DNA from: Siphonodentalium dalli
Lineage: Eukaryota > Mollusca > Scaphopoda > Gadilida > Siphonodentaliidae
Length of the DNA stretch: 64,000 nucleotides
Reading direction: 5' to 3'
Assembly (NCBI GenBank): GCA_032622095.1
Contig: CP136061.1
Location: 186,748,369-186,812,368 of the forward strand
The notes under the pieces were generated by a model that was given only the letters and a program-made list of their open reading frames with translations, ran no database searches and had not been told where the DNA came from. This document shows positions 11,760 through 22,862 of the stretch, in pieces (position 1 is the stretch's first letter; every line of letters starts with the position of its first letter). Made by a program: the position numbers and the translations under genes.

Positions 11760-12008
11760 TTATCTACTGGATGTATTGAATTGCATGAAGTATGCAGCAG
11801 TCGGTGGGTTCGTGTACACCTCTTTCTGTAAGAAGTCTCTATGCCGTGTCTGTTCCTGTCCCAGCCGTCTGTTATCCTCTGCTTGTTGTTTGACAAGTTC
11901 CCTCCTCTTTCTTTCATCCTCTCTTTCGAGCAGGAGTCCTGCTCTGGCATTTGCTGTTCTCTGTCTCTCCCATTCTTTTTCTTTTAAGTCTTCTTCTTGC
12001 TTCAGCCT
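11760..12008 (-). CDS. RIBC2: RIBC2-like exon 5 (terminal, stop codon)
   Basis: 249 nt, acceptor TTTACAG/AGGCTG, TAA stop at 11762-11760. It encodes 82 residues, ending KEVYTNPPTAAYFMQFNTSS plus R, the C-terminal signature of RIBC proteins. No canonical AATAAA was found on the minus strand within about 120 nt downstream, so the 3' end of the mRNA is not placed. Confidence 0.92.
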   Translation of the reverse strand, partial: RLKQEEDLKEKEWERQRTANARAGLLLEREDERKRRELVKQQAEDNRRLGQEQTRHRDFLQKEVYTNPPTAAYFMQFNTSSR

Positions 12009-15000
12009 CTGTAAATTTCCATTGAATAAAACAGTTTAAAATACAATATAGAAAGCATGGTAAAACTCTTGTTTATCCAGGGATGAAATAACATGATTTT
12101 TCCAAAATGTTTCCACGATGTTTGGATATGATCAAAGACCTCAAGCCAATGAAATTCCATACCTTTTCCAGACTTCACTTGGCAGGAATTCAGTTAAATG
12201 TATGATAAAACTTTAAAAGGTTTAGCAGAACAAATGTATTTTTTAGGCCTGAGGCCCTGAGCAGTGATAGCCCTATTAATTTTGAACACGAATAGACTAT
12301 TTTGGTATGTAGACAGAAACATGAAGTTTAATGATGTGACTTAACATTAGCCAACAGACTCAAGTTATAACTTGCGTCATATTATAATCAAACAAGTGCA
12401 ATTTAACTTATTCAAACAACTGTGTGGTTTAATTGATGTTGTAGTACCGATTGGTAGTGTTGAAACGATTTGTCAATTAGTCAACGAATTGTTCACCAAA
12501 AGTCAATTCCAAAATCCCAAGTCGATTAGTTGTATTTATATATTAAATTGTACATGCACTATGTTTTAAGGAAACAATGGTACAATAAAATAAACCAACA
12601 ATGGAAGGACAGTGTTAAAAGCTAAAACAAAAGCCGTGCTATTTAGTAGAATTACTCACACAAAAACCAGTTATGAAATTGACAATGTCGCTAATAAATA
12701 AACATCGTCGCGCGAGGGCCGTTCAACAGGGAGCAAATTACTTTTGAAATTTTGATTAGCAAATGACCTCCCATTGACATGATTAGATCGCATTGTTCTA
12801 AAATCATATCAAATTCATAGCAAATTGCATAGCTATTATCCAAATTTTGGTAGCAAATTGCGATGCGATATCAGTTAATTTGCTCCCTGCCGTTCAAAGA
12901 TAACTATATCGGCTACCGTGCTTTGGATCCTTTGATGTTCTTTAAATTTTTGTCATGTCATGTCAGTTTAATTGAATACAGTAATTATACCATTAGGTTT
13001 ATTGAGTATTCTCTGTCACTACCAGTATGTGCGTAAATAATTCAGTGTGAATATAGACTAATGTTTTTGGATATGGTATGATGAATGTGTCATAATACAA
13101 TGTTAAACGAGAAACGTATACCATATGGAACCCATTGAAGCCAACTTAGCCAGGACACCTGGTATTAATTAGCTGGATGGATACAAATTTAGTAGCACCG
13201 GCCACTGGTTTGTGGCACTGGCCACCTGTTTCCGTCTTCCGATCGTAATACCCACGAAAATGGGAACCGCAGTTATCTCGCTGTGATTTTATAGTACTCA
13301 ATAACCACATAGTAAATTGGAAGTTTTCATGGAAATGGGGGATTCGTTAGTTGACATTGACTCAATTTTTGACTGTCGATTAGTCGATAACGAAAAATCC
13401 TAGTTGTTTCAACTCTACCAATTGGGTTGTCATGAAAGACATTGATAACCAAGACGTCCAAGAGTTCTAACTTGTAGAAAAGTAAAATAGCCATCCATTC
13501 AGTCAGAAAAACTCTGAAAGTTGGCTTTCCAAGTTGGAAATTCAGGTTAAAAATCACAATTACTAAATTTCTGTAAATCTGAAACCACTAAATGCTCGTT
13601 ATTTAACCCTTACTTTAAATACTATTGATGAGTAGTTCCCTTAGGAAATGTTCAGGCCATAAGTTCAAAACACAGCTATATGCAGTTTGTTGAACTTGTT
13701 ACCTAAATAATTCCCACCAATTGAAATCCTTTTGCATTTTTACTACCTGTTGTCTCCTTATATTTCCTGCACATCCTTCCAGAAGAAAATTTAGACCATT
13801 ACAATGTATATATTAACCCTTCCATGACTGGAGCTTCCTGTAATTTTGTGAAAACCCTGTGCCAATGCATTCTCTTATATATGCGAGTCTCCCACAGAGA
13901 GCCTCGCAAAAATAAGAGAATATATTGGCCTAACAATACTTACCTTGAACTTGTAAGTTGTAAGCCAGTGAATTCCCTTATATATGCAAGGGTCCCTGAC
14001 TCGCACATTAAGAGAATGCACTGGCACAGACTCTTTAATGCTGCACCATGAAAGAGTTAATATACTTTCAAAACTGAATTAGACAATCCAATTGAAAAGA
14101 GTTAAACTACTGTAATTTGTAACCATCTTGATTCTTACTTCAAATATTGAACTTTTTTGCTCGAACCCTAATTTTTTTTTAGGTCAATAGTGTGGTAGGG
14201 TCCGAGACGTGGCGACAGGGGGGGGGGGGGGGAGTTGGGGTGTCTCAACCCCCAACTTTGGTCAAAATTTTCAACAGTTGGAAATTTCATACCTGATACA
14301 ACATTAGTTGGAAATTTCACACCAACAATAGGGTGAAAGTGTTCTTGTAGTTTGATTTTCAAATAATTTATTGGGGGGGAACTTATTGTTTTTGGATCAA
14401 TTTTTGCATATTTTCCTACTTTCTGTCAAAATTTAGGACTGAAATGGCCATCAGTTGAAATTTTTCAACCTTGGGGGGGGGGGGGGGGGGGGGGGGGGGA
14501 GTGTCAGGTTGGAAATTTCCAACATTTGGAAAGCTTGTGTTCTGGTCCCTCCCCATTGGCCCGTCAAAAACTGCTAGTTAATTTAAGAAAACAATATTTT
14601 CCTACATTTGGTCAACATTGTCATTGGAATTGTCATCAGTTGGAAATTTTACACCCTAAGTGTGGGTGTCAGGTTGGAAATTTTCAACTCTAAGAAGGCT
14701 TGAGGCTAGTCTAGATGCTAGGATTTTGCCATTTTCTTGTTCAGATTTCAAAATTTTCACACACCGGGCCGAACCATGGCCAATAAAAAAACTGCTAATC
14801 AGTTTAAGAAAACAATATTTTACTATATTTGGTCAAAATTTTGGACTGAAATGGTCAGTTGGAGAATTTTCCAATCTAAGGGCGAGTACTCTCATGTGCC
14901 TAATAATTGTGATTCCACACCAATATATTGAAGTAGATTACCAGATACGACAAGGCAACTTTACCATGGCATGGGCCCCATGTCATGTTAAGCAACATCA

Positions 15001-18000
15001 TGGAGTGGTTAATGGAAATGTGTTGACTCATTGTGTGAATTTATGCTAATCTGACAAGATGTAGTCGGTTCCACAATTAGATTTTTCCTGATGAAGGTCC
15101 AGATCGGGCCGAAAGCTTGAAGTAAAGAGAACGAAAGCAACGATACATTTATTCCAACTGATGGTCATCGGAAAAATTAGACTATCAGAGCAAGCTGAAC
15201 CTACCGTATATTCAGTCTGAAATTTCCAACTGCCACTCCAAGACTATCAAAGATTTTGATCAAAGTTGATGGGGGGGGGGGTGTGAAATTGGATCACTAA
15301 ATCCCTCCCTGAGGCCTGACCCCACAGACTATGGTCCATATATCATGTAACCCACCTCTTTTTCCTTCCTCTGTAGATCTTGCATTCGTTTAATGTCTTC
15401 AATCTGTTGAGGACTCATTCCCTTCCACCTGTCTGTGATGACTCGATGAGAACCAAATGCACTTTGAGCCACGGCGGGATTCTCAGTTAGAATGTCTCCA
15501 AATATGTGATTGGCTATTTCGGTCTGATTGTCGTCCTCTTCTTGCTGCTGCTTTAACCTCTCTTTCTCTTTCCTTTCTCTGTCCTGTTGATAAACCACAA
15601 AAAATATAGTTTGATTTGAATGTTTTTAACAATTTTAAATGCAACATCAAGTGTGGTATATGCCTCCAAAGTTCAGTTTAGAGAGTGGCACATATACTAA
15701 ATGTTTGTACAAGTATGGAGGAAAATTTTGCTCATTTCTAAGTTCAAGAAGGTCTTTAACTCTGGTGAAAATCAATTTATGAAACACATTCTATTAACTC
15801 CGTGAGAATGATTGGACAAACACCATGGTAAGTGGGTATCCATTCCCCTAAGCTGTAACTATACCAAAGTACACCAATTCCAATGATCCACACCAGAGGT
15901 ACAAGGTGAAATTTTAGTAAAGACACAAAATTCACCAATTTTCAAGTCCAACAAGGGCCATTTATACTCTGGTAAAAATCATTTAATGACTGGAGGAAAC
16001 AGGTAGTATGTGGGTATCCTTTAAATGAGACAAGTTAAATCCCAAAGTTTTCTTTTGAGACGAAGAAAACCAACAATTTGATTATGGACAAATTCAAAGT
16101 GCATTGCACAGAGTAACCCATCAAAGGAAGCTTTTCGCTCAGGTTTATTAACTTTTTGAGAATTGAAGCTTAATTTGATTGTGGTCTTGCTATGACTGAA
16201 TGAAAGCTAAATTATTGCATGTATATATATATATATATATCCTTCATCCCATTGTGGCTCATGGAATACCAAAGATCATTCACATCCATCCTAAGATGAT
16301 GTAGATTATACAGGGAATTCCTTGTGGGTATCATGTCACCCACATCAATGATGGGTTATAAAAGCATACCAAAGATCATTGATATCCGACTTATGATTAC
16401 TCTGATAGAGAGCTCCAAAGTTGTTATGGACAGATGGACAGACAGGCGGAACCCATTTCCATATCTCTCAGCAAACATAATTTGCGGGGGGATAAAAAAA
16501 AACATCATTTAATTTTTTGGAACACCTTAAATTCTTGGAAGAAACTAAAGTTCGTGGTTTTAATATTAAGTGAAAAAGTTCAATATTCAATCAAAAATCA
16601 TATTCTTCAGATGCTGACTCATTATGTTGGATAAAGATACTCCCAATTTATTAACTAACAATCATGCAGTCACAGGTATTTGGATACAAGACAATTTTGA
16701 GGGCTGCCAGAGGGCATCATGCAGCTTCATTTTCTTAAAAGATAAGCAACAATATAAATACTAACCAGAGCCTTATTATAGTCAGATGTAGCACTATTTA
16801 TAGCTCTTCTGCAATCTGCTTCAGCATCTGCAAGTTCCTGTGCTCTTTTGTCAAGTTCTCGCATTTTCAATTCATAAAGTCGGTCTGCTCTATCTTGATT
16901 TGCTTTTGCTTGTTCGAGTTCTTTCCTCTGTTGCTCAGCCCATTCTCTGGCTTGTTCGCCCTGGAATTGATTCCTAGCTTTGTTGTTCAAGTCTTCACCT
17001 TCAAATTTTTGAAGACTTGATACTCCACATCTGGGATCATCATCACACACTCTGGCAGGTTTGTCTTTTTTAAGGTATTCTGGGTCATATAAATCAAATT
17101 CTCGTCGACTAGATGGCTGTTGGTGGAGAGCTCGAAATTCGTTGATTGCATTATTCAGCTGCCTGATGTCCTCTTCTTGTCTTTGTGATAATAGAACAGA
17201 AATTTTGTCATTCCTCACAGCATCAACAGCTGAAGAACAGAAAAAATAACAGATATAACAAAATAAATGACCTGAAAGGTAAATACCAAATTAACATAGG
17301 ATAAACTGCATGTCACATGCGCATAACAAGAGCTGGCCTGTCGCCCGGTGCATGCCCCCATATGGCATACCGCTTAGTGTAGGCATACCTATATGTATAA
17401 CCTAATGCCTGCATGAGATACTCTGGCAGACATCCAAAACATCAGCATTTTTAGATTTATAAGCAAAGATAAGTAAAACTAGAACAGAAAACCTGAACAC
17501 TCAATGTACATGTTTGTCATCATATATATGTTAAAGTCGGAAAAGGGGGATATATATCTCCACTAAAAAAATAGTCAGACAGACCTCAAAATCACAGATG
17601 CAGAGGTTCCCATGTACTAAATACAGCTTACATGTGCCAAGTGAAATTGCCATCCTATGTGCATATACATACGTAAATAATTGTCAGTCGAAATTGGAAA
17701 AATAAAATGAGAAAAAAATACATTAAGAATTTCATGTTTTTAAAACTGCTAAAATTCTACTTCTCATATGACATTAACTTAAGATGTTAAAGAATTTAAG
17801 CGATATATTAAAATTTGTAATACAATGTACATATACATATATACAACAAGGGTTTTACATACAATTATTCAGTGTCACCAGGGGCTGTTCCAGGGTTATT
17901 TGGGGACAACCCTATACTATCATTTGGGGGTCCCAGCATATATGCTGAAGGGCATAGTCCTTAGTTGGGAGAGGGTCCCGGGAGGAGGTGTCCCCTTCCC

Positions 18001-21000
18001 TTTCAGTGGGGATCCTGCGTACTCCCCTGGGAAAATTGAGAAAATTCAAATATCTGACAGTGATTCTTTATATCCCATGTCCTAATTACATTCAATTACA
18101 TGTAATTGAATAAACCTTCAATTACAAATTACATCCAATTACTTGGGAAAATGTAATTAATTACATTCAATTACAAATTACAATTACCCCAACCCTGCCT
18201 AATTCCCTTTGTTATAAGCCCTATATTTGGTCAGTTTTCCCAGATTAATTTATGAATTTCACCCCCGGACCGAGTGAGACCTAGGGATTCAAAATTGGTC
18301 CCACTGTATGCATGATATTGCACTAACACAGTGAGCAACAGTAATGAGTCGGTGAATGAGCCCAACATGTTAATTGTTCTACATTGAATTTTGTGAAGTG
18401 GAAAATTATTTCAAGGGCTATAAGCATCGAGCCGATTAACTCACTTCATCACAATTACATGTATTCCCACTGTTGGTGCATGAGATAGAGTTGTTCTGCT
18501 TTACCCGATCCATCGGAATGGAATAAGAGAAAATAGCATCTTCCTGCATGTGGTCTTTCCGCATCGAGGAGCAAAGTTGCAAACTCAGATATAATACGAT
18601 CGACTATTACAATATAATGGACAATAAATTGGTGATGATCATTGCTAAATACCTTGATTATCTGAGGAGATTAACAATGTGATGAAGATCATACATCGGG
18701 AAACTCTAGGCATGTTTTGCGCAACTCGTAAAGTTTGCGGGTACCCTTGATCATGGAAAGATTAATACAGTTAAGATGGCATTTTTGAGATTGAACTGTC
18801 ATCTAATCTACGTTTACAGGTCAGAAAACATGAAGACGAATATGCAGAGACGAAACCCTACTATAGATACACAATACAAGTATACAGTTACATTCCAAAA
18901 CTAAAATATATGTACATGTACCATGCTGTGGGTCATGAAATGTTAAGTAAACAGTTGATTTTATCAACGCCATGTCCTCCTGTTATATCCTCCTGTTATA
19001 TCATGATGATATCATTGTTAGTTGACATTGGTCTTTTAATTTGCCTGTTTTTGGGTTCTTACTCACTGAATGAATGGTTCCCAAACCCAGTATACCGACA
19101 CCGAAAATGGCCTGAATCTGCCCCCTGGTCAGAATGTTGGCGATATTGATTTCACTATACTACCGGGTTCCTATGGAATTGAATTATAAATACTAGTATA
19201 TGTAATATACATTTCTATGTACTTCAGAAGCATCACATGTTCTTAGATTGTAGAATGAATGTAATTGGAATTTTAGCAATAAAATAACTAATTTCAAATT
19301 TTCAATTGCACATCCTTGATCGAAGCAGGCATTCTGTCTGTGTTCAGAAAATAACGACATATAGGTTTAAAGTACAATAAGCACCTTTAATCAACTCAGG
19401 TATCATATACAGATATCATTATAATGGTATTCAATCTGAAAATACAGTAGCTTGCAAAACATCTTTAACTTGAAGAATTTGAGTTTCATGAATGAATTAT
19501 TATCTGACATAATATGAATTAAACTTTTCTAAAGGCAGATTCTATCGCACATGTATCTATTGGCACATGTAGTATATTATCATAATAGATATTTCAATAC
19601 ATGTGCAATAGAATGTGCCTTTAGAAAAGTTGAAGTCAAATTAGTTCAGAAATAAGTAATTCATGAAACTCAAATTCTTCAAGTTAAATATGTTTTGCAA
19701 GTTACCATATTTTTTATAGATTTAATGTATTATTGGTATATAATTATATATCATGAACTTTGAACAAGAAACAATAGTAATTAAAATCTAATACAAATTG
19801 TTACAGTCCTCGAAATTGGCCACGGCTATAAGCAATGCCATGGGAAACACCATGGCAACATGTGGAATATATACACGTAATGCCACAGCATTAAATTTGC
19901 AGCACTTGGGACATTTTCCTAATTTCAAGGGTTGTTGTTAGGATGAAAGCTTCCCAGTGTGACATATCAATTTTAAATGGTTGTTTTTTTTCATTCAGAC
20001 TGAATATGTAGATTCTCACCAAATGCTTGATCTCGCCTTCTTTCATACTCTTCTTGTTGCCGTCTATCTTTCATCTGCTGTTCGATAGCAGTCAGATCAA
20101 CCTGTAAATGATCAAAAATGTGCGATTAGCTCTCTTATCGAGTATGGTCACTGCTCTACATGAGTCCTACATGTAGATCTACTGAGTATGCAAGAAAAGT
20201 GACAGGACAGGCTGTACGTGTTGTGTTGCTTGATCATTATTAGATCATTATACTGACATTAGATTAGAAATAAAATAGAAAACCACAAGCAGAGATACAG
20301 TGACCTGTAGCTACATGCCTGCCATTTACATAAAAAAGATGCTTGACAATTAAAAAATGCACAATAAAAGCCATACTATCAGCAGTCTATTACTAGAAGT
20401 AATGTAAGTTCAGATTCAGAATTAATGGGATGAACTTTTTTCTGTTTTAGATTCTGCCAACATCACACATGGCTCTGTTCACCATCGGCAATATGTCTAT
20501 ATGGAATGCCTCTGATAAAATATCTGGATTATAACTTAATAAGGAGTTTATACATATTTGAGCTTAATAGTTTGGGGCAACAATGCACAAATGTTTTAAC
20601 AAGAGAAATAAATGCAACAAATTTAAACATAAAGTCATGCAGGTTTTAATAAAAGTTTTTATAACTGGTACCGGTATCACATTCACAAAGAGAATGCAGG
20701 GTTTATCGCCAAAAACACAATAACATATCTCAAATATACGCACTAAGCACAAAAAATGGGCATATTTTGCCTGTTTCCTTTTAATAACTCCCTCATCTAC
20801 AACTCTGTGCAGCGATAAATTCATTCTGCACAATCTGGTTGACAAATTGACAGAGTTTGAACTATTTTTCAATGTTGGTTCTACTTCTATGTCGCCATAT
20901 TGTTTCTAGGTATCATGTGAACGATAGTCCAACAATTAGACTATTCGGATTAAGACATATTTTAATATTTGGACATTTACGATTGTCTTAACATAAATGT

Positions 21001-22533
21001 CCAAATATTAAAATATGTCTTAATCCGAATCGTCTAATTTGTTGGACTAGTGAAGGAAACCAGTGTTCAGAAAATTATGAGCATCTGTTCTGACATATAC
21101 TATTTTTCAGAACACTGGTCTTCCAACTTCTGATTGAAGAATTATAGATGTGACTAGTCACTCGAGCTGACTGAAGTGATTTTTATTGGTAATCCAAACT
21201 GAGGTATAAATGCATGCAGTTGGGTGACCGTGACATCATGGCGTTTGAAGGAAACAGCTGTTTTTAGTTATTAGAAGAAAATACTACACAAATATCTCTA
21301 TTTTTGTGCTATCGGACTTTTCTACATTGAAATTCTTGAAATAACATCATAGAACAACTAGGATATGTTTTTGCCAGTTTTACAGCTATTTAATGACTTT
21401 ATTCAAGGATTTCGTGTGAAAAATTGTTCGACGGTGCAGACAACATTCTCACTCTCAGCTGTTCCAGTTTTGACAATACACTATACAGCCATGAACAGAA
21501 ATAATTATGATTCTAAGGACCAAGAACGGGCGTTTTCTTTAAACTCGCCGCACGTAAATGGTTGTTGCATCGGGATAACATCTGGATAGAGCTCATTTTG
21601 TTGTTATCTAGTGCGGATCTGTGTCTGCGGCAGTGTGAGGCCTTGATGATCGTGTGTGCCGTGCGGAGTAATCAGGAGATAGATCCAAATCGGAGACGTG
21701 TGATAATATAATTTTAAGGTGTCTCAAGAAGTTACTAGATGTGCTCGCACAAGGATTCAACGTTTACATCAAACTGTCAAAACTGTGTTTAATCATATGT
21801 AAATATTGTAATCAAATATATATTATACTACTACTAGTACTAGTACTACTACTACTAGTAGTACTAGTAGTACTAGGTCTCAAACAAGCCTATAATCTAT
21901 ATGGAAAGACTTTCTGCGAATTTTGTTCTAAATTCGACATCGACTGTCTGTATCTTGAATTCAGCATTGCTACATGGGGACTATAATGTCTATATGGACG
22001 ACCACTATTTGATTATGATCTGTCATCTGATACTATGGAAATATTATTAGGAATTCTTCGAGATCAAGCTCTTAGATCAAGTTTGAAAGGCTGATGACTG
22101 GAGCGGTTGACTTTCACAGATTTTACACTAGATTAATGGCAATGCTGGAAGCTGTTCGATAATTGTTATTGAATAATTGTACCTCTCTGAGTCTCTCCAG
22201 TCTCGGCTACAGAATTGGAACTTGGAGAGTATAATATATAGCTGAATTCTGCAATGCCAATGGTAGCTGATTTCAGCTTAATATATAGCTGAATTCTGCA
22301 ATGGTAGCTGATTTCAGCTATTGTAGCTGAATTTCACATTTCCCATACCTGGTCATAGTATTAGTAGACTGTTATTTGACTGTAGAGTGTAAGAGTCTAG
22401 GATAATTTACACTTACTCCGATTGTTCGAACTTTTGAGTTGAATATTCTGCTTTTCCGGTCATCTTCCATGCGACGTCTGCGCTCGATCGACGCAGCTTC
22501 CTTGTAATCAACGGGTAAATCTAACTTATACAT
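11760..22533 (-). CDS. RIBC2: RIB43A-domain ciliary microtubule protein (RIBC2/RIBC1-like), complete, 5 exons
   Basis: Complete five-exon gene; the joined exons (117+82+464+228+249 nt) give 379 aa plus stop, close to human RIBC1/RIBC2 (about 380 aa). RIB43A-family proteins are inner-lumen proteins of the A-tubule of ciliary and flagellar doublet microtubules, where they stabilise the protofilament ribbon. Family hallmarks seen: RREFDLYDP and GEDLN in exon 3, FGSHRVITDRWKGM in exon 4, and the C-terminal YTNPPTAAYFMQFNTSSR in exon 5. The protein is Glu/Arg/Gln-rich and predicted to be almost wholly coiled coil, with no signal peptide or membrane segment. All junctions are GT-AG and reading phase is kept (phase 0 after exon 1, phase 1 after exon 2, phase 0 after exons 3 and 4). 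The start ATG opens an N-terminus like that of the vertebrate proteins. It lies head to head with SMC1. Whether it corresponds to RIBC1 or RIBC2 cannot be settled, because the duplication is probably vertebrate-specific; the symbol is by similarity. Confidence 0.93.
12727..12889. mobile_element. 163-bp hAT MITE, perfect 8-bp TSD CCGTTCAA
   Basis: Ends CAGGGAGCAAATTA and TAATTTGCTCCCTG, flanked by CCGTTCAA at 12719-12726 and 12890-12897. Interior has TAGCAAATTGC repeats. The intact duplication implies a fairly recent insertion. Confidence 0.88.
13817..14056. mobile_element. 240-bp TTAA-flanked MITE (TTAACCC family, full-length copy)
   Basis: CCCTTCCATGACTGGAGC at the left, CACCATGAAAGAG at the right, TTAA on both sides (13813-13816, 14057-14060). 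Internal palindromic pieces are CAATGCATTCTCTTATATAT and AAGAGAATGCACTGGCAC. piggyBac-type by target site. Relatives at 57221, 60673 and 61232. Confidence 0.75.
14180..14900. repeat. Truncated, reverse relative of the 24362-25575 element
   Basis: Shares GGTGTCTCA, GTTGGAAATTT, AACAATATTTT and CACCGGGCCGA..CCATGG with that element. Two long poly-G tracts. The terminal CAGGGATGTGGC end is eroded to about GTCCGAGACGTGGCGACAGG. Confidence 0.6.
15060..15190 (+). repeat. Retroelement-like tail fragment (CCTGATGAAGG..GGGCCGAAAGC)
   Basis: CCTGATGAAGGTCCAGATCG followed by GGGCCGAAAGCTTG forms a 5-bp stem and resembles sequence common near the ends of Penelope-like retroelements in invertebrates (from memory). 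An inverted pair AGATTTTTCC/GGAAAAATTAG encloses it. No coding part. Confidence 0.3.
15356..15583 (-). CDS. RIBC2: RIBC2-like exon 4
   Basis: 228-nt exon (76 codons, phase 0 at both ends), acceptor CAACAG/GACAGA and donor GAG/GTGGGT. It contains FGDILTENPAVAQSAFGSHR and VITDRWKGMSPQQIEDIKRM, which align with the strongly conserved RIBC segment LLSENP..FGPHRVVPDRWKGM. Confidence 0.92.
15584..16765. other. RIBC2-like intron 3
   Basis: AT-rich, with a short (AT)n at 16222-16240. No other feature recognised. Confidence 0.5.
16766..17229 (-). CDS. RIBC2: RIBC2-like exon 3 (core RIB43A block)
   Basis: 464-nt exon, acceptor CTTCAG/CTGTTG and donor CTG/GTTAGT. It holds the most diagnostic part of the family: NDKISVLLSQRQEED, RREFDLYDPEYLKKDKPAR and SSLQKFEGEDLN, then a long Glu/Ala/Lys-rich helix. 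Translation past 16766 runs into intron, so the true coding end is the splice donor. Confidence 0.93.
17230..20019. other. RIBC2-like intron 2
   Basis: Contains a degraded repeat at 17325-17680 (GCCCGGTGCATGCCC) related to the 50540-50610 part of the AGGCCT element, an AATTACA-rich stretch at 18080-18195 ending CCCAACCCTG (probably a hAT end), and the hairpin element 19450-19702. Confidence 0.5.
19450..19702. mobile_element. 253-bp palindromic MITE, TA-flanked
   Basis: Left arm GCTTGCAAAACATCTTTAAC and right arm TTAAATATGTTTTGCAAGT are inverted copies over about 110 bp, with TTCTAAAGGCA/TGCCTTTAGAA near the centre. TA flanks. Confidence 0.75.
20020..20101 (-). CDS. RIBC2: RIBC2-like exon 2
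   Basis: 82-nt exon between an acceptor (TTTACAG/GTTGAT) and a donor (TTTG/GTGAGAAT). It encodes VDLTAIEQQMKDRRQQEEYE and on to DQAF, ending in phase 1. It is too short for ordinary ORF listing, but it restores frame between exons 1 and 3 and aligns with the charged N-terminal helix of RIBC proteins. Confidence 0.88.
20927..21047. mobile_element. 121-bp hairpin MITE, TA-flanked
   Basis: Near-perfect palindrome GTCCAACAATTAGACTATTC ... TCTAATTTGTTGGAC; arms of about 52 bp containing CGGATTAAGACATATTTTAA; TA on both sides. Confidence 0.8.
21826..21878 (+). repeat. ACT/AGT palindromic microsatellite
   Basis: ACTACTACTAGTACTAGTAC followed by its complement-like continuation; can form a hairpin. 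Confidence 0.8.
22417..22533 (-). CDS. RIBC2: RIBC2-like exon 1 (start codon)
   Basis: Encodes residues 1-39, starting MYKLDLPVDYKEAASIERRR and ending at FNSKVRTIG. The ATG is at 22533-22531. The 5' splice donor is GGA/GTAAGT at 22416. The ending matches the vertebrate block (FNNRNRTIGG), which supports the frame and the boundary. Confidence 0.9.
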
Positions 22534-22862
22534 ATTTGCGCTGTATTAACTGTCCCTTAAATTATTTTAAAATGGGAGTATTTCCCAAATAAGCAGCCTT
22601 TGAGCATTCCAATTTCGAACTGCAAGAAAGAACGTTGTTATGTTTGCAGTTCGTCGCGGGTTGTTACCAAGCGCGAATGGGCTGTTTTCATTGGTTGAAA
22701 TTCGAAGACAACAAAATACCGATCTTCACGGGGGGACACACTAATAGTTGTAGTCCGAGCCCGAGGTCGAGCACAGTAATAAGTGTAGTTGGGATTTTCA
22801 ATTTCGTTTATTGTCGTTAATATAATTCCAATAGTGATGAATTTTGGTTTGTGGTAAGTTAT

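Larger units (their letters stand above)
12009..15355. other. RIBC2-like intron 4
   Basis: 3.3 kb carrying a hAT MITE (12727-12889), a TTAA MITE (13817-14056) and a truncated G-rich repeat (14180-14900). No additional coding exon is needed to keep frame between exons 4 and 5. Confidence 0.6.
20102..22416. other. RIBC2-like intron 1
   Basis: Contains the hairpin MITE 20927-21047, an (ACT/AGT) palindromic microsatellite at 21826-21878, and a short tandem GCTGAATTCTGCAAT repeat at 22240-22325. No gene recognised. Confidence 0.5.

Noticed and set aside
15088-15114. Hammerhead-ribozyme-like core: CTGATGA, a 5-bp stem, then GAAA
   Set aside because: An extra A sits between CTGATGA and the stem, and no partner strand gives a paired stem III with a valid UH cleavage site. 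Kept only as a retroelement-tail resemblance. An Infernal search with the Rfam hammerhead models would decide.
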